Origin: Paenibacillus thiaminolyticus
GTDB taxonomy: Bacteria; Bacillota; Bacilli; Paenibacillales; Paenibacillaceae
Direction of reading: 5' to 3'
Assembly: GCF_007066085.1 (NCBI RefSeq)
Contig: NZ_CP041405.1
Coordinates: forward strand, 5,549,501 to 5,613,500
Length of the DNA: 64,000 nucleotides
Both the position numbers and the translations under genes were made by a program. The notes under the pieces are model-generated. The model ran no database searches and was not told where the DNA came from. It saw only the letters and a list, made by a program, of their open reading frames with translations. Below are positions 1 through 7,856 of the stretch, one piece after another; within the stretch, counting starts at the first letter, position 1; the number at the start of each line of letters is the position of its first letter.

Positions 1-297
1 AACAAGTAACCCGCCCCACATGTGCAGAGAGAGGTTCCTAGGCTGGAAGAACCTTGATGATGGACGGACGAAGGACATCCCCGAGAACCGGCGGCGAACT
101 CCATTCGGAATGGATGTGTAGCCGTTCGGCGCTTGGCGTGCGTTATACGTGAATGAAGCGCGGGAAGCGCTCCGGAGGCATATGGGCCAGCGAGGGAGAG
201 CGGACAGCGGAATGTGGGTGGCACCACGGGTGATTGGATTCGACAACCAACTCTCGTCCCTTAGCAAATGTTACATTTGCAGGGCGGGAGTTTTTTT
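1..297 (+). promoter_or_regulatory. T-box leader riboswitch of hisS-aspS
   Basis: The leader shows T-box hallmarks in order: an AGAGAG motif near 27-32, a Stem I apical hairpin near 33-53 (GGTTC pairing with GAACC), a candidate specifier region near 70-82, the T-box core GTGGGTGGCACCACGG at 214-229, and a rho-independent terminator at 249-290 followed by a T-run. In the T-box mechanism uncharged tRNA pairs with the specifier and the T-box bulge, stabilises the antiterminator and lets transcription reach hisS and aspS. The specifier region reads GGACAT, which holds both GAC (Asp, 74-76) and CAT (His, 76-78). The promoter lies before the window or at its very edge. The T-box class is secure; the specifier reading is inferred from position only. 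Confidence 0.9.
249..297 (+). terminator. T-box terminator before hisS
   Basis: AACTCTCGTCCCT (from 249) pairs, with two G-U pairs, with AGGGCGGGAGTT (ending near 292) and runs into seven Ts. This is the terminator conformation of the hisS leader; its 5' arm would be captured by the T-box antiterminator. Confidence 0.85.
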
Positions 298-329
298 ATT
301 TTCAGGAAGCAGGCAGGAGGAGGAAGAAC

Positions 330-1580
330 ATGGCTTACCAGAAGCCGACAGGCACGCAGGATTTGCTGCCGGGCACCGTCGAAATATGGCAGACGGTCGA
401 GCGCAAAGTCCGCGATCTGTGCCGTCGATTCAACTACAAGGAAATCCGCACCCCGATATTTGAACAGACTGAGCTGTTCGAGCGTGGCGTCGGCGAGACG
501 ACGGATATCGTGGAAAAAGAAATGTATACGTTCAAGGACAAGGGCGATCGAAGCATGACGCTTCGTCCGGAAAATACGGCAGGCGTCGTCCGCTCCTATG
601 TGGAGAATAAACTCTACGGCGAACCGGATGTGACGAAGCTGTATTATATCGGGCCGATGTTCCGTTATGAGCGGCCGCAAGCGGGACGCTACCGCCAGTT
701 CCATCAATTCGGCGTAGAGGCGTTCGGGGCTGCGGATCCGAGTCTGGATGCGGAGATTATTGCACTAGGATATGAATTCATGAAGGAAGTCGGGCTGACC
801 GGCGTCCGCGTGGAGATCAATTCGGTCGGCAACGTGCCGAGCCGCGCGGCTTACCGGGAGCGCCTGCTTCAATTTTTGGAGCCGATGAAGGAGTCGCTGT
901 GCAAGGACTGCCAGTCCCGGATGGAGCGCAATCCGCTGCGCGTGCTCGACTGCAAGGCGGATCAGGACAAATTCGGCAATGCGCCTTCGATTCTGGACAG
1001 CCTCGATGAAGAGTGCGCGACGCATTTTGCCAAGGTGAAGCAGTACTTATCGGCGATGGGGGTCGACTATGAAGTGAACCATCGCCTTGTACGCGGACTC
1101 GATTATTATACGCATACGGCATTCGAGTACAAGGCACAGGGTATTGGCGCCATCGATACGGTCGGCGGCGGCGGCCGCTACAACGGCCTGGTGGCGGATA
1201 TCGGCGGCCCGGATCAGCCCGGCATCGGATTCGGCATCGGGCTTGAACGAATTGCGCTGCTGTTGGAGAAGCAGGGCGTCGATTGCAATGAGACGTCGCC
1301 GCTCGACATATATCTGGTCGGTCTCGGCGAACAGGCCGAGGCTGAGGTCACGAAGCTGCTGAACGATCTGCGGCGCGAAGGACTGGCCGCCGAGAAGGAT
1401 TACCAGGGCCGCAAGATGAAGGCGCAGATGAAATCGGCTGATCGCATGCATGCGCGATACGCCGGAATTCTGGGAGATGACGAGCTGTCCCGGGGCGAGA
1501 TTGCGCTGAAGGAGCTGGCCAGCGGGGAGCAGCGGTTCGTGCCGCTGTCCGAATTGGCGCAGCAATTGAAGCAGGTTTGA
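330..1580 (+). CDS. hisS: histidyl-tRNA synthetase HisS
   Basis: Cytoplasmic class IIa enzyme that charges tRNA-His with histidine. The 416-residue product has motif 2 ([18 protein letters not shown], about residue 110), the histidine-binding signature [13 protein letters not shown] (about 254), the GGGGRYNGL loop and motif 3 ([11 protein letters not shown], about 298), then a C-terminal anticodon-binding domain. Length matches the family (about 420). The frame is open upstream to 234, but the start at 330 gives the family N-terminus [15 protein letters not shown] and has GGAGGAGG at 316-323, so the upstream ATG lies in the leader. It is followed by aspS with no terminator, so both are probably co-transcribed under the T-box. 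Confidence 0.97.
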   Translation: MAYQKPTGTQDLLPGTVEIWQTVERKVRDLCRRFNYKEIRTPIFEQTELFERGVGETTDIVEKEMYTFKDKGDRSMTLRPENTAGVVRSYVENKLYGEPDVTKLYYIGPMFRYERPQAGRYRQFHQFGVEAFGAADPSLDAEIIALGYEFMKEVGLTGVRVEINSVGNVPSRAAYRERLLQFLEPMKESLCKDCQSRMERNPLRVLDCKADQDKFGNAPSILDSLDEECATHFAKVKQYLSAMGVDYEVNHRLVRGLDYYTHTAFEYKAQGIGAIDTVGGGGRYNGLVADIGGPDQPGIGFGIGLERIALLLEKQGVDCNETSPLDIYLVGLGEQAEAEVTKLLNDLRREGLAAEKDYQGRKMKAQMKSADRMHARYAGILGDDELSRGEIALKELASGEQRFVPLSELAQQLKQV

Positions 1581-1666
1581 CCTGCCGAGACGCCGCGTGC
1601 CGCCAAGAGGCAGACGAATGCAAAAACATAGATGAAGAACGAACGATGATGAGGAGAGTGGAGTTC

Positions 1667-3454
1667 ATGATGTATAAGACGCATTCCTGCGGAGACATAA
1701 CGAAGGCCCGCATCGGAGAGACGGTCACTTTGAACGGCTGGGTACAGCGCCGGCGGGATTTGGGGGGCGTATTGTTCGTCGATCTGCGCGACCGCACCGG
1801 TCTGGTGCAGATTGTATTCAACACGGAATTTTCAACCCGCGCCCATGAGATTGCCGATCGCTTGCGCAATGAATTCGTCGTGGCCGTGAGCGGGCAAGTC
1901 GTCATGCGCGACGCGGAGACGGTCAATCCGAACCTGCCAACGGGCGATGTCGAAGTTCGCGTGACGGACATTGAAATATTGAACGGGGCCAAAAACCCGC
2001 CGTTCTTCATTGAAGACGGCATCGAAATTGATGAGTCGCTTCGCCTGCGGTACCGTTACCTGGACCTTCGCCGTCCGGAAATGCAGCGTACGCTGAAGCT
2101 GCGCTCCACAGCGTCCAAAGTGATCCGCGATTTCCTGGACGATCAGGAATTCGTCGAGGTGGAGACGCCGATTCTGACGAAGAGCACGCCGGAAGGAGCG
2201 CGGGATTATCTCGTGCCGAGCCGCGTGCATCCGGGCGAGTTCTTCGCTCTGCCGCAATCCCCGCAGCTGTTCAAGCAGCTGCTGATGGTATCGGGTCTGG
2301 AGCGCTATTACCAGATTGCCCGCTGCTTCCGCGACGAGGATCTGCGGGCCGATCGCCAACCGGAATTCACGCAAGTCGACATCGAGACCTCCTTCCTGTC
2401 CGAGGAGCAGCTGCAGGGCATGATGGAGCAGCTGATGGTCCGCCTGTTCAAGACGACGATCGGCGTGGACATTCCAACGCCGTTCCAGCGCATTACGTAT
2501 CAGGAAGCGATGGAGAAGTACGGCTCCGACAAGCCGGATCTGCGCTTCGGCCTGGAGCTGGTCGACGTCTGCGACCTCGTGGCCAACAGCGGCGTCAAAG
2601 TATTCGGTTCCGTCATCGAGAAGGGCGGCGTGGTCAAGGTGCTGAACGCCAAAGGCTGCGGCACGTGGAGCCGCAAAGATATCGATGATCTCGGACCGTA
2701 CGCGGCCCGTTACGGGGCCAAGGGCCTGGCGTGGATTCAAGTGAAGGACGGCGAGTTCCGCGGACCGATCGTCAAGTTCATGAACGAGGAAGAGATCGCC
2801 GCCCTGCGCGAGCGGACGGGCGCCGAGGACGGAGACCTGCTGCTGTTCTCCGCCGATACGCGCAAGGTCGTATACGATGTACTCGGCAACCTGCGCCTCT
2901 ACATCGGCCGCAGACTGAATCTGATCGACGAGAGCGTGTTCAAGTTCGCTTGGGTCGTCGACTTCCCTCTGCTGGACTATGATGAGGATGAGAAGCGCTA
3001 TGTTGCGGCACACCATCCATTCACCCGTCCAAAAGATGAAGACCTGCATCTGTTCGATTCGGATCCGGGCCAAATCCGGGCCCAGGCGTATGACCTTGTG
3101 CTGAACGGCTACGAAGTCGGCGGCGGATCGCTGCGGATCTACAAGCGCGATGTGCAGGAGAAAATGTTCTCGGCGCTCGGCTTCTCCCCGGAAGAAGCGC
3201 AAGAGAAGTTCGGATTCTTGCTGAACGCATTCGAATACGGCACGCCGCCGCATGGCGGGATCGCCCTCGGTCTCGATCGTCTTATCATGCTGCTGGCAGG
3301 ACGCACGAATCTTCGCGAGACGATTGCGTTCCCGAAAACGGCCAGCGCGGTCGATCTGATGATGGACGCGCCGAACATTGTGGAGCCGGCTCAATTGGAG
3401 CAGCTTCATATCAAATCGGCCGTCAAGAAGAAAGACAAGAAAGAAGAGCAATAA
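1667..3454 (+). CDS. aspS: aspartyl-tRNA synthetase AspS
   Basis: Class IIb synthetase charging tRNA-Asp. The 595-residue bacterial-type protein has an N-terminal OB-fold anticodon domain ([20 protein letters not shown]), motif 2 ([16 protein letters not shown], about 220), the bacterial GAD insertion (about 300-420) and motif 3 ([13 protein letters not shown], about 530). I placed the start at 1667, 8 bases after AGGAGAG (1652-1658); ATG 1670 is equally in frame. The open frame extends back to 1577 but that part is not family-like. It lies 86 bases after hisS, the hisS-aspS operon order of Bacillales. The C-terminus is a short lysine-rich tail. Whether it is discriminating or non-discriminating (Asp/Asn) cannot be told from sequence alone. 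Confidence 0.97.
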   Translation: MMYKTHSCGDITKARIGETVTLNGWVQRRRDLGGVLFVDLRDRTGLVQIVFNTEFSTRAHEIADRLRNEFVVAVSGQVVMRDAETVNPNLPTGDVEVRVTDIEILNGAKNPPFFIEDGIEIDESLRLRYRYLDLRRPEMQRTLKLRSTASKVIRDFLDDQEFVEVETPILTKSTPEGARDYLVPSRVHPGEFFALPQSPQLFKQLLMVSGLERYYQIARCFRDEDLRADRQPEFTQVDIETSFLSEEQLQGMMEQLMVRLFKTTIGVDIPTPFQRITYQEAMEKYGSDKPDLRFGLELVDVCDLVANSGVKVFGSVIEKGGVVKVLNAKGCGTWSRKDIDDLGPYAARYGAKGLAWIQVKDGEFRGPIVKFMNEEEIAALRERTGAEDGDLLLFSADTRKVVYDVLGNLRLYIGRRLNLIDESVFKFAWVVDFPLLDYDEDEKRYVAAHHPFTRPKDEDLHLFDSDPGQIRAQAYDLVLNGYEVGGGSLRIYKRDVQEKMFSALGFSPEEAQEKFGFLLNAFEYGTPPHGGIALGLDRLIMLLAGRTNLRETIAFPKTASAVDLMMDAPNIVEPAQLEQLHIKSAVKKKDKKEEQ

Positions 3455-3482
3455 CACGTCCGCTGCACCGAGCAGCTTGAAC

Positions 3483-3529
3483 AACGCCCCTTGCCGATCT
3501 ATGCTATATAGCAGGCGGCCAGGGGCGTT
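3483..3529 (+). terminator. stem-loop after aspS
   Basis: AACGCCCCT (3483-3491) is perfectly complementary to AGGGGCGTT (3521-3529), with an inner TGCTATATAGCA hairpin in the loop. There is no downstream T-run, so it may be a weak or processed 3' end, not a strong intrinsic terminator. Confidence 0.4.
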
Positions 3530-3572
3530 GCCATTATACTCGGGCGATAGGGGCCCGCAGGAGGAATAGCTG

Positions 3573-4325
3573 ATGTTGCATCAATTTTCGCGTACAGAAT
3601 TAGCCATCGGCCCGGAAGGGCTGGACAAGCTGAAGAACAGCACCGTCGCCGTGCTCGGCATCGGCGGCGTCGGCGGCATCGCTGCGGAAGCGCTCGCGCG
3701 CACCGGCATCGGGCGCATCATTCTGATCGACAAGGATGTCGTCGACATCACGAATGTGAACCGTCAGATTCACGCCTTGACGACGACAGTCGGACAGAAG
3801 AAGGCGGAGCTGATGCAGGAGCGGATTAAGCTCATCAATCCGGAGTGCGACGCCATCGCCTTGAATATGTTCTATACGGAAGAGACGTATGAGGAGCTGT
3901 TCGCCTACGATCTCGATTATGTCGTGGACGCTTCGGACACGATCTCTTATAAGATTCACCTCATTAAGGAATGCTTGCGCCGCAACATACCGATTATTTC
4001 GAGCATGGGGGCGGCCAATAAAATGGACCCGACGCGCTTCCAGGTGGCGGACATCTCGAAGACGTCAGTCGATCCGATCGCGCGGGTCATCCGGCAGAAG
4101 CTGCGCAAGGACGGCATCAAAAAAGGAGTCAAGGTCGTCTTCTCGACCGAGGAACCGTTGAAGCCGCGCGTTGACGTGACCGAGAAGATCGTTCCGGATA
4201 CGGCCCCGGATATCCGCAAGGCGAAGCAGCCGCCGGCCAGCAACTCCTTCGTGCCGCCGGTAGCGGGGCTGATCATGGTCAGCGTCGTCGTCCGCGATCT
4301 GCTTACTACGATAGAATCACGGTGA
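3573..4325 (+). CDS. tcdA: tRNA threonylcarbamoyladenosine dehydratase (TcdA)
   Basis: E1-like ThiF-superfamily enzyme; the family uses ATP to cyclise t6A37 of ANN-decoding tRNAs into ct6A. The 250-residue product opens with the family sequence FSRTELAIGPEGLDKL, followed by the nucleotide-binding glycine loop GIGGVGG (about 28-34), the acidic strand LIDKDVVDITNVNRQ (about 52-66) and the conserved SSMGAANKMDPT (about 146-157). CAGGAGG lies just upstream of the ATG. It corresponds to B. subtilis yrvM and sits in the same place, between aspS and rarA; its stop codon overlaps the rarA start, which suggests translational coupling. A sulfur carrier role was considered but the TcdA-type motifs fit better. 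Confidence 0.9.
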   Translation: MLHQFSRTELAIGPEGLDKLKNSTVAVLGIGGVGGIAAEALARTGIGRIILIDKDVVDITNVNRQIHALTTTVGQKKAELMQERIKLINPECDAIALNMFYTEETYEELFAYDLDYVVDASDTISYKIHLIKECLRRNIPIISSMGAANKMDPTRFQVADISKTSVDPIARVIRQKLRKDGIKKGVKVVFSTEEPLKPRVDVTEKIVPDTAPDIRKAKQPPASNSFVPPVAGLIMVSVVVRDLLTTIESR

Positions 4326-5656
4326 TGAACATGGATTTATTCTCCTATCAGGAAGAGCGGGATCCAGGCATGCGTCTGCTTGCCGACCGGATGCGCCCGC
4401 GCAATCTTGACGAATATATCGGCCAGGAGCATATCGTCGGGCCGGGCCGCCTGCTGCGGCGGGCTATCGAGGGCGATCGTATTTCTTCGATTTTGCTGTA
4501 TGGCCCGCCGGGATGCGGCAAGACAACGCTGGCCAATATTATTTCGGAGCGGACGCAGGGGGAGTTCGTCCGTCTCAATGCGGTCGATGCCTCGGTCAAA
4601 GACGTGCGCGCGGTCATCGAGCAGGCGGAGAACAACCGCAATCTGTACAATACGAAGACGATTCTGTTCCTGGACGAGGTGCACCGGTTCAACCGGTCGC
4701 AGCAGGACGCGCTGCTGCCTGCCGTCGAGAAGGGAACAATCATCTTCGTCGGCGCCACGACGGAAAATCCGTTCCACCACGTCAACGGAGCATTGATGAG
4801 CCGCTCAACGCTGTTCCAGCTTAAGCCGCTGACGAAGGAGCATTCGCTTATCGCGATGCGGCGGGCGCTGGCCGATGCGGAACAAGGGCTCGGCTTCATG
4901 AAGGTGGAGGCGGAGCCGGGAACGCTGGAGCATATCGCCGCGATGGCGAACGGCGATATTCGCCGGGCGCTCAACGCGCTGGAACTGGCGGTCATGACGA
5001 CCTCGCCGGAGGCGGACGGAACGGTCCGCATCACGATGGAGGTCGCGGAGGAATCGGTGCGCAGGCCGCTCGTGCAGGCGGACGAATCGGTGCAATACGA
5101 TGTGCTGTCCGCCTTCCATAAGAGCATCCGCGGCTCCAGCGATGCGGCGCTGTACTGGTTCCTCTACGCGGTAGAGAAGCTGGGCATGGACCCGATGACC
5201 TTCATCCGCCGCCTGACGATCGCCTGCAGCGAGGATATTGGCCTGGCCAATCCGCAGGCGATGGTTCAGGCGGTGAGCGCGATGGAGGCGTACCACCGCA
5301 TCGGATGGCCGGAGTCGAAATATATTGTCGCCCAGGCGATACTGTTCGCCGTCGAGAGCCCGAAGTCGAATTCGATTCCGGCAGCCATCGCTCGCGTCAT
5401 GGCGGCATTCGACGATTATCCGTCGGCTCCTGTGCCGCTCCATCTGCGCGATGCGCATTATAAGGGGGCCGAGAAGCTGGGGCATAAGGGCTACAAATAT
5501 CCGCATGATTATCCCGGACATTATGTCGATCAGCAATATTTGCCGGATTCGATTCGCAACCGGGTCTTCTTCATGGCGAGCGAGCAAGGGACCGAGGCGA
5601 AGATGCGCCTCAATCAGGAACGGAGACGCCAACCGAAGCCGGATAATGGGGACTAA
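4325..5656 (+). CDS. rarA: replication-associated recombination protein A (RarA/MgsA)
   Basis: AAA+ ATPase of the clamp-loader-like RarA/WRNIP1 group, acting at stalled replication forks. The 443-residue product has RMRPRNLDEYIGQEHIVG at the N-terminus, Walker A GPPGCGKTT (about 60-68), Walker B FLDEVHRFN (about 115), sensor 1 GATTENP, and the family-specific C-terminal tetramerisation region ending with the conserved YKYPHDYPGHYVDQQYLPD. I used the ATG at 4325, whose first base overlaps the tcdA stop; GTG 4322 and ATG 4331 are alternatives and no strong SD separates them. It matches B. subtilis yrvN in position and sequence type. Confidence 0.93.
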   Translation: MNMDLFSYQEERDPGMRLLADRMRPRNLDEYIGQEHIVGPGRLLRRAIEGDRISSILLYGPPGCGKTTLANIISERTQGEFVRLNAVDASVKDVRAVIEQAENNRNLYNTKTILFLDEVHRFNRSQQDALLPAVEKGTIIFVGATTENPFHHVNGALMSRSTLFQLKPLTKEHSLIAMRRALADAEQGLGFMKVEAEPGTLEHIAAMANGDIRRALNALELAVMTTSPEADGTVRITMEVAEESVRRPLVQADESVQYDVLSAFHKSIRGSSDAALYWFLYAVEKLGMDPMTFIRRLTIACSEDIGLANPQAMVQAVSAMEAYHRIGWPESKYIVAQAILFAVESPKSNSIPAAIARVMAAFDDYPSAPVPLHLRDAHYKGAEKLGHKGYKYPHDYPGHYVDQQYLPDSIRNRVFFMASEQGTEAKMRLNQERRRQPKPDNGD

Positions 5657-5746
5657 GGGTAGCGAACGAACGGCTCCTAAGGCGGGATATACCTAATCAT
5701 TCATGTAGCGGAGCTCAACAAGCAGCACCGGAAGGAGAGGGAAGCG

Positions 5747-6199
5747 ATGATGCCGAAGCATGCAGATAGAGCGGGAGCCGCCGCAATGCGAAGAGCAACG
5801 GGAGCCGCCGTCGCGGCAGGGGGCAGCGCAGGAGCCTGTCTCCGGTATGGCATCGGCCTGCTGCTTCCTTTCCATCCGGCGGCAGGCTTCCCATGGGGGA
5901 CCTTGGCCGTTAATCTGGCCGGCTGTCTCTTTCTCGGATGGTTCTTCACCTGGCTGACGGAGCGTCCCGGTCTGTCTCCGCTATGGAAGCCGCTGCTCGG
6001 AACCGGGCTTACGGGGGCGACCACGACGTTCTCGACCTTCGCGGTCGAAGCGCTGGAGCTGTTCGCGGCCCACCGATATGCCGTGGCGGCTATCTATCTG
6101 ACGGCGAGCATCGGCTTCGGACTGGGACTGGCCTGGCTCGGAATGCGCTGGGCGGCACGGCCCAAGCCGGCACGCGCATGCGAGGAGGGGCAGCGATGA
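5747..6199 (+). CDS. crcB: fluoride channel subunit CrcB/Fluc 1
   Basis: Small membrane protein of the Fluc family, which exports fluoride by a dual-topology dimer. The 150-residue product has four predicted hydrophobic helices and the family signatures GGSAGACLRYG (about 24-34), VNLAGC (about 55-60) and GATTTFSTFAVEA (about 91-103). The N-terminus has about 20 extra, mostly polar residues before the first helix and the C-terminus a basic tail. AAGGAGAGG precedes the ATG. The stop overlaps the next gene by ATGA. Paired crcB genes usually encode oppositely oriented halves of a heterodimer, which is the inference here. Confidence 0.9.
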   Translation: MMPKHADRAGAAAMRRATGAAVAAGGSAGACLRYGIGLLLPFHPAAGFPWGTLAVNLAGCLFLGWFFTWLTERPGLSPLWKPLLGTGLTGATTTFSTFAVEALELFAAHRYAVAAIYLTASIGFGLGLAWLGMRWAARPKPARACEEGQR

Positions 6200-6561
6200 A
6201 TATGCTGTGGGTAGCGCTTGGCGGGGCGCTTGGCGCCTGGAGCCGCTATGAATTGGGCGCTTATATTACGAAGCGGGCAGGCAGCCGCTTCCCGTGGGGG
6301 ACGCTGCTTGTCAATTGGAGCGGCTGCTTCCTGCTGGGCCTGTTGGCCGGGATGCGACAGGTGCTGCCCGGTCCGCTGTACGTCTTTGCCGCCGTCGGAT
6401 GGTGCGGCGCCTTTACGACATTTTCGACTTTCAGCTTCGAAGCATTGACGCTATGGAAGGACAAGCAGCGCGGCCGCTGCGCGTTGTATCTGTTCCTGAC
6501 GGCAGCCGTCGGGCTCGCCGCTGCGGCGGGAGGACTATGGCTGGCCGGCCTGCCAGGATAG
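6196..6561 (+). CDS. crcB: fluoride channel subunit CrcB/Fluc 2
   Basis: Second Fluc-family subunit, 121 residues, four hydrophobic helices. Signatures: GGALGAWSRYELG (about 8-20), WGTLLVNWSGC (about 35-45) and GAFTTFSTFSFEA (about 71-83). The start at 6196 overlaps the upstream crcB stop (ATGA) and has GAGGAGGGG at 6182-6190; the frame is open further upstream but only as a shadow of the first gene. The two paralogues differ clearly in sequence, as expected of a fixed-orientation heterodimer, not a recent duplication. No fluoride riboswitch consensus was recognised upstream of the pair. Confidence 0.9.
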   Translation: MNMLWVALGGALGAWSRYELGAYITKRAGSRFPWGTLLVNWSGCFLLGLLAGMRQVLPGPLYVFAAVGWCGAFTTFSTFSFEALTLWKDKQRGRCALYLFLTAAVGLAAAAGGLWLAGLPG

Positions 6562-6621
6562 CGCGGGCCGCAAGGTCAAGCGCCGTATCGATCGCAATGA
6601 AATGAAAATGGAGGGGTCGAC

Positions 6622-7155
6622 ATGTTCGAAGCAAGGCGTTCCTCAACGGGACGGAATAAGATTCAGATGCTTATCGGTGCGGTTATAGTAACGGTATCGG
6701 TGCTCGGAGCGGCCGGATGCAGCGCCGGCCATGCCGGGATGGGCAAGCCGGAGGTTGCAGAGCGGCTGATGCCGAATGGGGATCTGCGGCAAACGACCGC
6801 GTCCGCGGACCAGCTTCCCCCTTTTATGGACGATAAGAGCGAGGAGATGCAGTTGATATATAAGCTGGCGGCCGCCAACCATGAGCTGCTGACCTCGATG
6901 CCTTGCTATTGCGGCTGCGGAGATTCGGCAGGACATCAGAGCAATCTGAACTGCTTCGTCGCGGAGATCGAAGAAGACGGCGCCGTCGTATGGGACGATC
7001 ACGGCACCCGCTGCGGCGTATGCCTTCATATCGCGGTAGAGGCTTCCAAGCTGAAGCGCGAAGGGATGAGCGACATCGATATTCGCAATGCCATCGACGA
7101 GAAATACGAAGAAGGATATGCGGAGCCTACGCCTACCCCGATGCCCTCCGTATAA
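6622..7155 (+). CDS. PCYCGC-motif lipoprotein
   Basis: Predicted exported lipoprotein of 177 residues. A basic N-terminus and hydrophobic stretch end in the lipobox LGAAGC (Cys about 33). The mature part contains the name-giving PCYCGCG motif (about 94-100), followed by further cysteines (LNCFVAE, RCGVC), so there are at least six cysteines in a short span, a pattern suited to metal or redox chemistry. The family (Pfam PCYCGC type) is uncharacterised as far as I know; the HETGT-like acidic C-terminus ends in a TPTPMPSV tail. The ATG at 6622 has GGAGGGG upstream. It lies between fluoride channels and an ArsR-type regulator, so a role in metal or ion stress is possible but unproven. Confidence 0.75.
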   Translation: MFEARRSSTGRNKIQMLIGAVIVTVSVLGAAGCSAGHAGMGKPEVAERLMPNGDLRQTTASADQLPPFMDDKSEEMQLIYKLAAANHELLTSMPCYCGCGDSAGHQSNLNCFVAEIEEDGAVVWDDHGTRCGVCLHIAVEASKLKREGMSDIDIRNAIDEKYEEGYAEPTPTPMPSV

Positions 7156-7321
7156 GCGGGCTGCACCGCTTCGCGTGCCGTCATTTTCCTTGAAACGCCA
7201 TGTTTAAATTGAACCGCTTTGTCATATCCTACAGGCAACAGCTCGCCAACATATGAGGATATGTTCATCCCCGTCCGGAGACGGTGAAGAAGGGGATGGA
7301 CCAAAGGACAAAGGAGAGACA

Positions 7322-7633
7322 ATGATGGAATATTTCCTGGGAAAAGATCTGGATCCTGAAGTGCTCGAACATGTATCGCAAACCTTCAAAGCGCTGGGAG
7401 ATCCGACGCGGATACGGATATTGTCCATGCTTGCCAAGGAAGAATGCGCAGTGAATCAGCTTGCGGAGACGCTGCAGCTGTCCCAGTCGGCGGTATCCCA
7501 CCAATTGAAGACGCTGCGGGCCTACCGGTTTGTCCGTTACCGGCGGGAAGGACAAAATATTTTATACATTTGTGACGATGACTATATTATCGGATTGTTG
7601 AATGAAGCGGTCCGATATGCTTCCAAATTATAA
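7322..7633 (+). CDS. ArsR/SmtB-family transcriptional regulator
   Basis: Winged-helix repressor-type protein of 103 residues. The HTH region is typical: FKALGDPTRIRILSML, then CAVNQLAETLQLSQSAVSHQLKTLR and the wing YRREGQNILYICDDD. Architecture is closest to CzrA-like sensors, but by alignment from memory the C-terminal helix reads DDDYIIGLLNEAVRYASK, with Tyr, Arg and Lys where the CzrA alpha-5 site has His residues, and the alpha-3 CxC motif is reduced to one Cys. Its effector may therefore be unusual or absent. I used ATG 7322, after AAAGGAGAG; the upstream frame from 7253 lacks a ribosome binding site. Confidence 0.85.
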   Translation: MMEYFLGKDLDPEVLEHVSQTFKALGDPTRIRILSMLAKEECAVNQLAETLQLSQSAVSHQLKTLRAYRFVRYRREGQNILYICDDDYIIGLLNEAVRYASKL

Positions 7634-7660
7634 AAAAGCCCCGTTTCCGAGCAAAACGGG
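7632..7660 (-). terminator. terminator-like hairpin pointing left
   Basis: CCCGTTT (7640-7646) pairs with AAACGGG (7654-7660). Read on the minus strand the stem is followed by CTTTTTT, a textbook intrinsic terminator; on the plus strand there is no T-run. It overlaps the arsR stop codon. No minus-strand gene is visible upstream of it, so its transcript is unknown. Confidence 0.45.
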
Positions 7661-7754
7661 TGATAGGACGCCTTAAGGGCGGAATATACTTAATGTCAAC
7701 CGGGCGCACGGCAAGGGGATGCCATTTCATCGGTTTTTCGGGCCGTGCCGCCAT

Positions 7755-7782
7755 TTGACGGTGATGTACTTTCTTATATAAT
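7755..7782 (+). promoter_or_regulatory. SigA-type promoter of the CNNM gene
   Basis: TTGACG (7755-7760), a 16-base spacer and a perfect TATAAT (7777-7782), about 75 bases before the coding start. Upstream lies an inverted repeat, GCACGGC with GCCGTGC (about 7707-7748), which could be an operator or part of an older transcript end. Confidence 0.8.
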
Positions 7783-7856
7783 GTTCTTAATGCAATTATT
7801 TTTAGATGATGGGGAGGTGTACCTGTCTATTCCGATGACGGGGAGACAGGGAAAGT

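Noticed and set aside
1832..3484. 550-residue minus-strand open frame across aspS
   Set aside because: Shadow frame of a G+C-rich coding region; no family features.
5657..5746. fluoride riboswitch before crcB
   Set aside because: The gap is short and lacks the conserved pseudoknot pattern; only an unexplained word shared with 7672 was found.
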